A stretch of 43,593 nucleotides of DNA. It comes from Chara braunii (lineage: Eukaryota > Streptophyta > Charophyceae > Charales > Characeae). How positions within the stretch are numbered: position 1 is the first letter of the stretch; the number at the start of each line of letters is the position of its first letter. Below, in pieces: positions 30,079 to 39,192 of this stretch. The notes under the pieces are model-generated. The model saw nothing but the letters and a program-made list of their open reading frames with translations, had not been told where the DNA came from and made no database searches. The stretch is from positions 4,708,551-4,752,143 of the forward strand of contig BFEA01000023.1 in assembly GCA_003427395.1 (NCBI GenBank). Reading direction: 5' to 3'. The position numbers were made by a program, and so were the translations under genes.

Positions 30079-31266
30079 AACCACCAGTACTTGGCCCAGC
30101 TATCGGCCGTGGAAAACAATAGCGTAGAAACGCTTCCAGTCGGATGAATTTGGGCGCTCCTATAGTGGCCCATACGTTTCCTAAAATCGTCGCTTATTAA
30201 CGGTCACACGTACTTCGATGCAGCCGGCTACATCGACTTCGTCCATGCATACATGAACAATGAGCACTCACACAGCACTAGAGCACTCGGTAGAGTCAAC
30301 TTTCATCACTCAAAACAAAAGTACTCGATAGAGTCAACTTTCATCACTCAAAACGAAAGTACTCGATAAAGTCAACTTTCATCACTCAGGAGTCAAAACG
30401 GAAGTACTTTCGTTTTGAGTGATGAAAGTTGACAGTACTTTTGTTTTGAGTGATGAAAGTTGACAGTACTTTCGTTTTGAGTGATGAAAGTTGACTTTAT
30501 CTAGTATTTTCATTTTGAATGATGAAAGTTGACTTTATCGAGTACTTCTGTTTTGAGTGATGAAAGTTGACTTCTGTGTAGCATCGTGTTCGGTTTCGGT
30601 GACTTCTGTGTAGCATCGTGTTCGGGTTCGGTGACTTCTGTGTAGCATCGTGTTCGGGTTCGGTGACCGAACCCGAACGTTCGGGACCGAACGCGAACGA
30701 GCGCCGAAACTCTCCGAACGTGAACATAAAAATATTAAAAAAAGCAAAACAAAAAAAGTTCTCCAAAAAATCTGAAAAAAAAATGTCTTATGTAAAATAA
30801 TAATACAAACAACTTTTGCCTTGGAGGTATGCGCAAGTTCGTAACCAAACTCAAGTTAAAAATCAAAAACCTTTTTTTTTTTTTTTATATGTTCGGCCGA
30901 ACATGTTCGGGTGGCGTTCGGATGAACACTTGAACATGTTCGGACGTTCAGAAAAGCTCCAAACATGTTCGGTGTGCTACACTGGTTGACTTTATCGAGT
31001 ACTTTCGTTTTGAGTGATGAAAGTTGACTTTATCGAGTACTTTCGTTTTGAGTGATGAAAGTTGACTTTATTGAGTACTTTCGTTTTGAGTGATGAAAGT
31101 TGACTTTATTGAGTACTTTCGTTTTGAGTGATGAGAGTTGACTCTACCGAGTGCTCTAGTGCTGTGTGAGTGGCACTGAGTGCTCATTGTTCATGTATGC
31201 ATGGACAAAGTCAATGTAGCCGGCTGCATCGAAGTACTATTCCACCTTAGGTAGTACTGGTGGTTT
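30079..31266. mobile_element. Compound foldback element with MITE family A ends
   Basis: The ends CCACCAGTACTT (30081-30092) and AGTACTGGTGG (31253-31263) match MITE family A. The left 130 bp are a partial inverted copy of the 4325-4483 element. Inside lie long inverted arms (about 30210-30300 and 31132-31238, sharing GTACTTCGATGCAGCCGGCT) and a 38-bp minisatellite running inward on both sides. The minisatellite carries the TTTCGTTTTGAGTGATGAAA motif. A hAT-like element is nested in one minisatellite unit. Confidence 0.75.
30574..30984. mobile_element. Nested hAT-like MITE with 8-bp target duplication
   Basis: GTTGACTT occurs directly on both sides (30566-30573 and 30985-30992). The termini CTGTGTAGCA and TGCTACACTG are inverted with one mismatch (CAGTGTAGCA in reverse), in the style of hAT tips. 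The interior is rich in GTTCGG/CCGAAC palindromes. The left end is triplicated as a 32-bp tandem unit (from 30570) that includes part of the duplicated flank. Confidence 0.75.
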
Positions 31267-31904
31267 AAAATCAGCAATTACTACTTAGCAACTAGTAATT
31301 CCCCTGGGGAAAAGAAGAAAAAATGTGGTATGGAGGAGGTTTGGCGCCTCCGCAAAGACACAAAACAAACGAAGGGTCTATCTATCTGGCTGGTTGAATG
31401 GCACAAAGAGAAGGATTTGCCTACCGTCTTCCGCCAAACACAATGCACCTGGAAAGTTAGCTTGTATAGGTTCATTAACAGGGTGTGTGTTAAAACAAAA
31501 AAGAAAGAAAAAAAAAGGGTGTTTTATGTTTGGGGGGAAGATGGTAGCCAAATTAACTGTCTACCTGCCTGCCTGTCTGCCTGCTTGCATGTGGTGAGGA
31601 TCAACTTACCGTATGTTTGAGGTGAGGATCAACTTATCGTATGAAAAAAAAAAAAAAAAAAGATGCTCCTCCTACAAATATTGAATATGAAATTATGAAT
31701 CGTCATCAACAACAACCAACAATCTTGGAGGATGACCACCATTGCTCCACTCCCCCAATTCTTTTTTTTTTTTTAAGCCAATTCCATTTTCACCACCTCC
31801 CTACTACGGGCAACTATGGTGACCACGTGAACTAGCGGTCGTGGGTCACGTGTTGTCCGGGCGGAGCGTGTGTTGATTCCCGTGTCCATGGTGTGGTGTG
31901 GTGT
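31267..31904. other. Stretch with overlapping short ORFs, no recognised gene
   Basis: Two plus-strand frames (31325-31597 and 31330-31620, 90-96 codons) overlap. The second (EEVWRLRKDTKQTKGLSIWL...) looks protein-like but I cannot assign it. A-rich tracts occur near 31500 and 31643. GAGGTGAGGATCAACTTA is duplicated near 31600-31635. Confidence 0.3.
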
Positions 31905-32075
31905 GTGTGGTGTGAGTCCAGGGACGCTACAGCCCTGGGGTTGGGCTGGATATCACTACCGGTATGGATCCAGTTTTTGTAAAACCTCCAAGGGTCGCAG
32001 TGGTTACGAGACTTCGTTCTTGCGGCTGAGGGTCGCGCCGGTTCGAGTCCGTGCGTGCAAGATGGCGCTTGATGT
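31905..32075 (+). mobile_element. SINE-like element family A copy 3
   Basis: The 5' module contains CTGGAT (31946-31951) paired with ATCCAG (31968-31973). The tRNA-like part follows: GTCGCAGTGGTTACGAGAC, CTTGCGGCTGAGGGTCGC and a perfect B box GGTTCGAGTCC (32040-32050). A T-rich tract begins about 25 bp downstream and could serve as a polymerase III stop. Confidence 0.75.
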
Positions 32076-32319
32076 CCTTTTTTTTTTCTTTTTTTTTTTT
32101 CCCCTGAACGCACGTTGCTCAGTAACAAGTACTAACTGATGCTCGCCTGGGCAAACTTAAGTTCTCAGGATTATCCCATAGAACCTCTTTTTTTTTTTTT
32201 TTTTTTTTGGTTAAAAAACGTTTGGATAAGGTCAAGTGTAGTATCTGTTCTGATCAGTTTAATATCTCCCGTTGTCTATATGGCCACTTAAGAAAAAGAG
32301 GGGTAGCCCTACGTAATAT

Positions 32320-32435
32320 TGTCTTTGAACAAAAAGAAAAGATAACGAACGTCGTTGTTGCACGCTTGCACTCATCTAATTGCATCAGGATTCGAATTCC
32401 GAACTTACGATCTGCTTGCCACTCAGCTAACAATT
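32320..32435 (-). mobile_element. SINE family B, degraded copy
   Basis: The plus strand reads TCATCTAATTGCATCAGGATTCGAATTCCGAACTT, comparable to the reverse of other family B heads (body end, then B box). The 3' end is not recognisable. Confidence 0.4.
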
Positions 32436-32441
32436 AGAGAG

Positions 32442-32469
32442 TTTAGGGTTTAGGGTTTAGGGTTTAGGG
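32442..32469 (+). repeat. Interstitial plant-type telomere repeat
   Basis: Four perfect TTTAGGG units, then a variant TGAGGG. The short array lies between repeats, not at a chromosome end. It supports a plant or charophyte origin. Confidence 0.9.
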
Positions 32470-32554
32470 TGAGGGTTTCTGTGGTGTGGCACTGTCCGTC
32501 CACTCCTTAGGACTCACTCCACTGCGCAGCACTCCACTCAACTCTCCACTCGTT

Positions 32555-32702
32555 GGGCCTCACTCCACTAGACAGCACTCAAAATGTATCAGATCCTGGT
32601 GGTGGTCCCGATACAGTCAAAATGAATTGTCAGTCCAAGTGTATTTGGATCATGAACAGCCTAGATACATTTCGCATGCTGTGCAGTGGAGTGAGGAGGC
32701 CC
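32555..32702. mobile_element. MITE family H copy 1 (148 bp)
   Basis: The inverted ends GGGCCTCACTCCACTAGACA... and ...TGTGCAGTGGAGTGAGGAGG extend inward to AAATGTATC / GATACATTT. A partial relative lies just upstream (32508-32550). Confidence 0.75.
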
Positions 32703-32782
32703 TTTATTCCTTTCTTTTTGCAAGTCGATAATTCTTAGGAGCAAGTACATCTATTACATCACCTTGGAGGCTTAGGACACTG

Positions 32783-32930
32783 GGGCCTCACTCCCACTGC
32801 ACAACATTCTAAATGTATCTGGAGCTGGTAATGGTCCCGATAAATTCAAAACGCTGGCACAGTCTGAACGTACCCGTTCTAGCACACAATCCAAATACAT
32901 GCAGAATGTTGTCTTGTGGAGCGAGGCGCC
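32783..32930. mobile_element. MITE family H copy 2 (148 bp)
   Basis: Same ends and same length as the copy at 32555, with about 80 bp between them. The centre shares GGTGGTCCCGAT/GGTAATGGTCCCGATA. Confidence 0.75.
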
Positions 32931-33085
32931 TTCACGTTTTTTCTTCATAATTCCACTCAGTCTGTGGGATGATGGTATCCTCTCCCAGATGATTCCAAGG
33001 GTGTATGCTCTTTTATAAGTTTTTTTTCCTTTCTTTTTTTTTCTGAACTGTATCAAGATTCGAGTTGTGTGGGAATACAATGAGG

Positions 33086-33690
33086 GAATTGAGTTCCAAG
33101 TACCACGGGAACTCTAGTCCCATTCTGGGACTCAGTCCCTCACCGGAACTCTAGTCCCATTGTGGAAATCAGTCCCTCACTTGGTTCTCAGGTGCCACCT
33201 GTTCGTTCTCAGGCGGCACTGGAACTCACTGCCCAGCCCAGTGAGAAACTGATTTCAAGAACGGGACTAGAGTTCCGGCGAGGGCTGAGTTCCAGAATGG
33301 GACTAGAGTTCTGGTGAAGGACTGAGTTTCGGTAAGGGACTGAGTTCCAGAATGGGACTAGAGTTCTGGTGAAGGACTGAGTTCCAGAATGGGACTGAGT
33401 TCCAGAATGGGTCTAGAGTTCTGGTGAAGGACTGAGTTCCAGAATGGGACGAGTTCTGGTGAAGGACGAAGTTCCAGAACGGGACTAGCGTTCTGGTGAA
33501 GGACCGAGTTCCGGTGAGGGACTGAGTTCCAGAATGGGACTAGAGTTCTGGTGAGGGACCGAGTTCCAGAATGGGACCGAGTGCTAGGTGCCACCTGTTG
33601 CTTCACAGGTGCCGGCATTCGGAACAGTGTGCTGGTCCGATGAGTGACTGAGCTCCGGAATGGCATAAAGTGCCGATACGCGACCGAGTG
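33086..33690. repeat. Minisatellite with opposed arms
   Basis: Units of GGACTGAGTTCCAGAATGGG and CTAGAGTTCTGGTGAAGGAC repeat from 33240 to about 33600. The reverse orientation (GGAACTCTAGTCCCATT, CAGTCCCTCAC) fills 33100-33200. The turning point is near 33220. Open frames here are repeat translations. Confidence 0.85.
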
Positions 33691-35265
33691 TCGAAGTGCC
33701 CCCTGAGATTGCCAAGTGCCAATATGCCAATTGACTGCCAAGTGGGACAACAGAGATAAGGAGGTGATCCACATTGCCAAAATGCCCCTCATGTCTGCTA
33801 CGTAGATCACTGGGGGTGGACTATATGGATAAGGTGCCGTTATCGGCCTCCTCTTGAGCTGAGGGAGGGGCAATTTGGGAATTAGACCCACTATTCATAT
33901 AAGAATTAATCAATTTCTGTGTCAGTCAGAAAAGAAGAAGGAGAAGAAGGATTAACTGTAAGACTGTGAGTGAAAAAAAAAAAGAAAAAAAAAAAGGATT
34001 ATATGAATTTATATCTGTAACCAAATCGCCTAGCTCAGTTGGTACACCCCTGAACTGTCTTTCTTGGCACAATCTTGGGCTGCTTTCCCCAATTTCATCA
34101 CTTTCAATTTCAAAATTTCAATAATAATAGGTATTCTTTCGGGCCTGCGGTTTCACCTCCTTGGTTTGATCACAAGGTGTAGGCCTCCCCGACCCCTCCT
34201 GACGATTCAAATGATTCACAGTGGGCAGTCAATCCCCCTTCTGCAGTAATCGGTTGATCCCTGATCATTGCACAACCCATCCTCATAATAATGTAGTTAT
34301 TCTCCTCTTTCTCTTTCTCTTTCTCTTCAGTTTAGTACTCATTGTACTTTAGATTGGTCCATTGTGGCTCTTTTGATTATTCTGTGGTTTTCACTAACGA
34401 GTCGGTAACGACCCTTCCCCCTTGGGGTCCATATTTACCCCAGGGGTAAATAGAACTACTTTTTTGAGATCTTCTGAGTTCCTCGTTATGAGGTATTCTT
34501 TTATTAGTTTTTTTTTTTTGTCCCCTCTGACACCACGGCCAACCCCTGTAAATATGACACCCGGTCCGACACCACGGCAGTTGGTACTTCCGTTGCCTTT
34601 TTGAACTCGGTGCGGTTTTCATTGCCGAGGCGTGTTTTTTTTGCCCATTCCATACTCAAAGGTGACATAAACATACTTACCCCACCAAGAAAAGGAAGAA
34701 AAGAAAAGAAGAGAAAATGTAGTAAGGTACTTTGATTTTTTTTTTTTGTTTTATATGTTTCTAACTTTCTAAATTTGCAATCAATAAATGAGTACCAGTC
34801 TACTTCTAGTGTAGAGACAGTTTTGCTATTTTTTTAGTAATAACATAGGGGTCAGCAGAGAGGATGGCCCTAAATGAAAACATGGAATGTTGGAGACCTA
34901 AATAGTAAGCACTAAGTACCTTTGGGGGGAAAAAAACAAATAAACAAAACAAAACAAAACACAAAACAAAACAAAACAAAACAAAACACAAGGGGTTGGG
35001 AGGATATCATAATATTATTATTAGGCTCACGAATTGTCATTTCTCTTGTGTTTGAACGCGTGCATTGGGATTTTTCAGCACTTCATCAAGGAAGCTTGTG
35101 CATGCAGTCATGTTAAATGAGAGCGATCCCGGCTTTCTCAGGCAAGCATTCACTTCGCACACCCTTCTTTTTTTGAGAGTGGTATTGAGTTGGTAAAAAG
35201 GGAGGTAAGATAACCCATGGCAGTTCTGTATATACTATATATATTATATTTATTATATCATCATA
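33691..35265. other. Long non-coding stretch
   Basis: A SINE family B head fragment lies at about 34025-34075 (GCCTAGCTCAGTTGGTACAC, ACTGTC). TATTTACCCC-A-GGGGTAAATA at 34432-34452 is a palindrome, with a related inverted GTAAATATGACACC near 34549. CTTT repeats (34310-34328) and CAAAA repeats (34936-34988) are present. No gene recognised. Confidence 0.45.
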
Positions 35266-35269
35266 GAGT

Positions 35270-35495
35270 CGGTGAAATTCGGACGAAACCCTCTGTCACA
35301 GCAGCTTGTTGGTTGTCATATTCTCCCTATCTGCCTACAGTTCACCTGGCAGTGCTCTATGATGATATATAATATTAATAATAATTATATAAATATATAT
35401 AATCGATGAAACTCCAACGAAACAGTTTGTCACAGCCCCTCGTTTGTTGTCCTCTTCTCCCTCTCTGCCTACGGTTTACAGGGCAGCTCTATTTG
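35270..35495 (+). repeat. Foldback family E, two half-copies
   Basis: Two direct copies (35270-35365 and 35405-35495) of GTCACAGC...TTGTTG.CCTCTTCTCCCT...CTGCCTAC..TTTAC..GGCAG.TCTAT, each ending in an AT-rich ATATATA tract. Confidence 0.7.
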
Positions 35496-35589
35496 AGGAT
35501 ATATATACACAAATTATGTTCAACAATACGCATGCAAGTACATACAAGTGTATGTATTTATAATTTTATATGTACAAACATATTCAAAT

Positions 35590-36315
35590 CATACTTGCAA
35601 CCGCACGAGCAGCACATTCGTGCGTAGTTCCGTACGGGGGGTGCCTATGCGGAATCGTGCAGGTTTTTCATTTTTATTATTATTATTTTATCTTTTTTTG
35701 GGACGGGGAACGGGGGGGTGTATGACAGGAAGATGGGGATATGGCGAAGAGAGGGGGATATGGAGAGGAGGAGGAGGATGTGGACGAGGAGGACGATGAG
35801 GATAGCGAGGACGACGAGGAGTCGTCGAGATGGGGGAGGAGAAGAGATGGACGGAGGGAAAAGAGGAAGGGCAGGAGGAGGAGGACGAGTGGGAGGAGGA
35901 GGATGAGTGGGAGGAGGAGGAGACATTGACGGCGAGGAAGGGGAGCACACGAGGAAGGGGAGGACACGAGGAAGGGAAGGAGATGAGGAGGCATGAAAGA
36001 TGAGGAAGTATGAGGAGGAGGAAGGGCAGGAGGAGGAGGACGAGTCGGAGGAGACGAAAAGGAGAAGGGAGGAGGAGACATGGAGGATGAGGAAGGGGAG
36101 GAGGAGCAAGGGGAGGCAGTACTCCTGTAAATGTTTTTTTCATCTCGCTTATAATTTTGGCGGGGGCCCTCAAACGCACCGTTTCAACCTCAGCCTTTTT
36201 TTTTTCTGAGGGGGGTGACGGGTTGTTCCCCGCACACGTCGTGCGGCGCACGGGATCGGTTGGGCGCGTGCGCCGCACATAGGGAACCGCCCGCACGACG
36301 TGCGCTGCAAGTATG
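35590..36315. mobile_element. hAT-like non-autonomous element with perfect 8-bp target duplication
   Basis: ATTCAAAT flanks both sides (35582-35589 and 36316-36323). The inverted ends are CATACTTGCAACCGCACG and, in reverse on the right, CATACTTGCAGCGCACG. Subterminal GC-rich palindromes (GTGCG/CGCAC) surround an interior of purine-rich GGAGGA sequence (35700-36120). No transposase. The Pro/Ser-rich minus-strand frames come from the purine tract. Confidence 0.85.
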
Positions 36316-36347
36316 ATTCAAATATATGCAAACATATAAAGTGCCTG

Positions 36348-36795
36348 CCATACTTGCAACTGCACCGTTTGCCGTACCGTGCGGTGCGACACCTGCTCGT
36401 GCGCCGTACCAGCAGCAGTTCCCCTTTTTTTTTTTTTTTTTTTTTGCTGTTTTTGTAGATTCAGAAGAGTGCACCACCTAAGGAACATATCTTTTCCAAG
36501 TTCAGTTGTACGGATTTTTCTTTTCGTCCAATTGGGCATGAGAAATAGCCTCAAAAAAAGGTGTCTGGGACATCAGTCTTGACTCTTGACCTTTAGGTAG
36601 CGGCATTACTCTCCCACTTCCACTTCTTCTTTTCGAATGGGGCGCATGTGACCATTCACCCAGCCATGCAACCCCTTTTTTTTTTCTGAGTGAATATTTC
36701 CGCAGTGGGCCGCATATGCCATGCGCCGCAACGTGCGGAGACCGCTTGTGCGCCGAACGTGCAGGAATCTTTCGCACGGTGTCCGCTTGCATGTG
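36348..36795. mobile_element. Second hAT-like element of the same family (probable)
   Basis: The left end CATACTTGCAACTGCACCG matches the tip of the 35590 element. A diverged right end (in reverse CACACATGCAAGCGGACACC) lies near 36795. Flanks GTGCCTGC and GTGCTGCC are similar but not identical. The interior has GTGCGCCG palindromes. Confidence 0.5.
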
Positions 36796-36799
36796 TGCT

Positions 36800-36833
36800 G
36801 CCTACGGTTTACCAGGCAGTTCTGCTTGACGAT
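36800..36833 (+). repeat. Foldback family E fragment
   Basis: CTGCCTACGGTTTACCAGGC with AGTTCTGCTTGACGATATAT matches the right arm of family E. Confidence 0.7.
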
Positions 36834-36906
36834 ATATTTACAAATATTATTGAAATATAATACCATATATACATGAGAACACTAGCTTGATAAGCTTGCA
36901 ACAGAT

Positions 36907-37033
36907 GTCCTTCGGGACATCCGTTAAAATTGGAACGATATTGAGAAAATTAGCATGACCCCTGCGCAAGGATGACACACATAAATTGAGAAATGTCTGA
37001 AATGGTCCAAATTAATTATAAAAAAAAAAAAAA
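36907..37033 (+). pseudogene. U6 snRNA retropseudogene with poly(A) and target duplication
   Basis: The sequence closely follows U6 spliceosomal RNA from its 5' end: GTCCTTCGGGACATCCG, AAAATTGGAACGATA, GAGAAAATTAGCATG, CCCCTGCGCAAGGATGACAC and ATAAATTGAGAAATG, then GGTCCAAATT. Differences are a 9-nt duplication (GAAATGTCT) and scattered substitutions. The tail is AATTATAAAA... (37014-37033). AAGCTTGCAACAGAT (36892-36906) and AAGCTTGCAACCGAT (37032-37046) form a target duplication with one mismatch. Together these mark LINE-mediated retroposition of a U6 transcript; the poly(A) tail and lack of a usable promoter argue against a working gene. Confidence 0.92.
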
Positions 37034-37504
37034 GCTTGCAACCGATTGCCATGTATGCAATGCCCGGCACAGTTGCCGCCTCAGATTCTGAGTATTGCTG
37101 TTTGTGGATCTGATTTGCGGGTCTGATTTCAGAGTCGTGTTTTGCTGTGTTGGCTGTGTGGCTGAGAGTCTATGTGAGATGCTTTGCTGTGTGCACGGGG
37201 GCTAACTCTCGTCGCATGCGGTGTCTGTGGCCGAGGAGGGGTGGAACAGTAAATAGATATAGTCGCGGGGTTAGGTCCTGGACTGAAAGTATATGCCGAC
37301 CATACAGAAGATATTCTGTGAGGTACAAACAAATAAGACTAATAATTCGATGTCATAGATATAATATATGTCAAATCTACCTAATTCTCTGTGTGACAAG
37401 AAAATAAGTAGGTTTCATATATTTAACCACAATCGGGGTTAAGGTGGATTATCACTTACAGAGTAATCAGTTAGGGGATTCTGTTGACTGTTGAGGGTTC
37501 AGCC

Positions 37505-37620
37505 TCCTGATAAGTCGGTGAACGTCAACGAAACAGTTTGTCACAGCCTGGGCCTTTGTTTGTTGTCCTCTTCTCCCTCTCTGCCTACAGTTTACCGAGC
37601 AGCTCTGTTTGACGATATAT
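37505..37620 (+). repeat. Foldback family E, half-copy
   Basis: GTCGGTGAACGTCAACGAAA, CAGTTTGTCACAGCC, TGTTGTCCTCTTCTCCCTCT and CTGCCTACAGTTTACCGAGC, ending in GATATATGTATA. Confidence 0.75.
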
Positions 37621-37905
37621 GTATATGTATATATAATGTATAACATTGTAAATGTATATTAAACAGGGTTTCAGATGAGATGAGGGCATTGAGGGGGTAC
37701 AGACTGCCTTCGGCAATGTTCTATTCAACAGATTGAACTTAGAAGAAATTTCGAATTTGGTTATTGATCAACGCATGAATTTCTGTAGCATTTAGTGAAC
37801 ACAGATTTCACCACTCCCATTTCATTCATCATGTACTGCCCTGATACTAACTGTAGTATGCTATATGTACTGCTGTGATCTTAGTTTCATAGGCGCTGTT
37901 TCTTT
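37620..37905. other. No recognisable gene or repeat
   Basis: AT-rich unique-looking sequence without ORFs of note. Confidence 0.4.
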
Positions 37906-38047
37906 CTTGGTTCTTCTTCTTCTTCTTCTTCTTCTTCTTCTTCTTCTTCTTCTTCTTCTTCTTCTTCTTCTTCTTCTTCTTTGTCGTCATCACCGTCGTC
38001 ATCGTTGTCTTTCTCCTTCTTTTCTTCCTTCTTCTTCTTCTTTTTTT
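37906..38047. repeat. (CTT)n microsatellite
   Basis: TTC/CTT triplets, uninterrupted between about 37912 and 37981, then degenerate to 38047. The poly-Leu frame over it is spurious. Confidence 0.95.
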
Positions 38048-38210
38048 AAATGGTTACGGTACCTGATTTCACTCCTCTTAACCCTTTGTGAATAGATTCT
38101 CTCTATGCATGCAACCTTTGGGCTTGTCATGATGATACAATCACAACTCTATTTGGTTTAGCATTTGGACTCTTTTGGAGTAAAAAAGAGTTTGTGTGTG
38201 TGTTTCCTGC

Positions 38211-38212
38211 CT

Positions 38213-38266
<54 letters not shown>

Positions 38267-38267
38267 T
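38211..38267. repeat. (GT)n microsatellite
   Basis: GT dinucleotides for about 53 bp. Confidence 0.95.
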
Positions 38268-38309
38268 CATGTTTGCTATACACACCTCCAAAGAAAAGCA
38301 TGACTGTGG

Positions 38310-38561
38310 TGGGGCCAGCGGCTTAGCTCGGTTGGTAGAGCACCTAAGTGGCATTCAGGAGGTCCTGGGTTCGATTCCCCAAGTCATTCATTCGACTTCC
38401 CACAGCGCCCTGCGGCACACTTCAGGATCACCAGCTGAGATAAGTGGTTGACCCCCCCCTGGCTGATCTTGGCAGGATAGGTGCCAGGTCCTGTCATCCT
38501 GCAATAGGGGTCATGAGCCTGGGTACTACTCCCCGCACAGAGTAGAGGGACTTCAAAAAAA
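38310..38561 (+). mobile_element. tRNA-derived SINE (family D)
   Basis: The head has a strong A box (TAGCTCGGTTGG, 38324-38335), a D-stem GCTC/GAGC and a consensus B box GGTTCGATTCC (38368-38378). The acceptor and anticodon stems do not close as in a real tRNA, so it is not a tRNA gene. The body runs to a short A run (38555-38561). GAGGGACTT appears on both sides of the A run (38546 and 38566). Confidence 0.75.
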
Positions 38562-38752
38562 GACGGAGGGACTTGGCTCAACCTTGTGGGGCTTGGGGAG
38601 CTGGAAACCCATAGCGCTCAGCGTCCATCTCATATATGAACAACATTACATCAGAGTTTTTGGGTAGCTAGTGTGAATCCATCTCGATATTGAGAGAAGA
38701 TAATAGCATAGGATTAAAAAAGCTGTCCCCCGTGTGAGGCGCACACAGCATA

Positions 38753-38943
38753 AAGCGCCACTACCTTTCCCGCTGTTGGGAAAACGGGAAAATAGCCTAC
38801 TCCAAAAAAATCGGAGTCTGGGCCCGATGACGGCCGCTGTTAATAAATCTCATCGGTAGCCTACTAGCCGTTGTTTCATTTTGGCCTCCTAAAGAATCTC
38901 TGGCCCCACAGCAGCCCACATGGGAAAAGGTAGTGGTGGTTTA
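38753..38943. mobile_element. MITE family C (about 190 bp)
   Basis: Left end CGCCACTACCTTTCCC and right end GGGAAAAGGTAGTGGTGGTTTAAG are inverted. The tips resemble those of family A (TTAAACCACCA then C or G). Single tips of the same kind occur at 1900-1913 (reverse) and about 16268. Confidence 0.65.
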
Positions 38944-39192
38944 AGAAAAAAGAAAGAAAAAAAAAAGAATGACTGTGGCAGACTGTTTCATCGGACTTTC
39001 GCCGACTAGTCTGGAGGTTGATCCTTGACAGACAGTCTGCCCAGGATGCATTTGACTGTTGTTAGATAAGGACTCACCACCTTGCCCAGAGTTAGTGATA
39101 CCCCTGAGAAAAGTTGTCATGTGTGTGTGTTCCGGCATGTGTGTGATACATGCCCAGTTGGGCAATATATGTACAGCCAAGGATCCGCAATG

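Noticed and set aside
30300-31140. Regular 38-bp repeats resembling a CRISPR array
   Set aside because: Units are directly abutting with no unique spacers, occur in both orientations within a foldback element, and the DNA is eukaryotic.
35645-36296. Pro/Ser-rich ORFs of 132-202 codons on the minus strand
   Set aside because: They are translations of a GGA/GAG purine tract inside the hAT-like element, open in several frames at once.
36907-37015. A functional U6 snRNA gene
   Set aside because: The poly(A) tail, flanking target duplication and an internal 9-nt duplication identify it as a retropseudogene.
38310-38385. A tRNA gene
   Set aside because: A and B boxes are good, but the acceptor stem and anticodon arm do not pair as required and a SINE body with A run follows.
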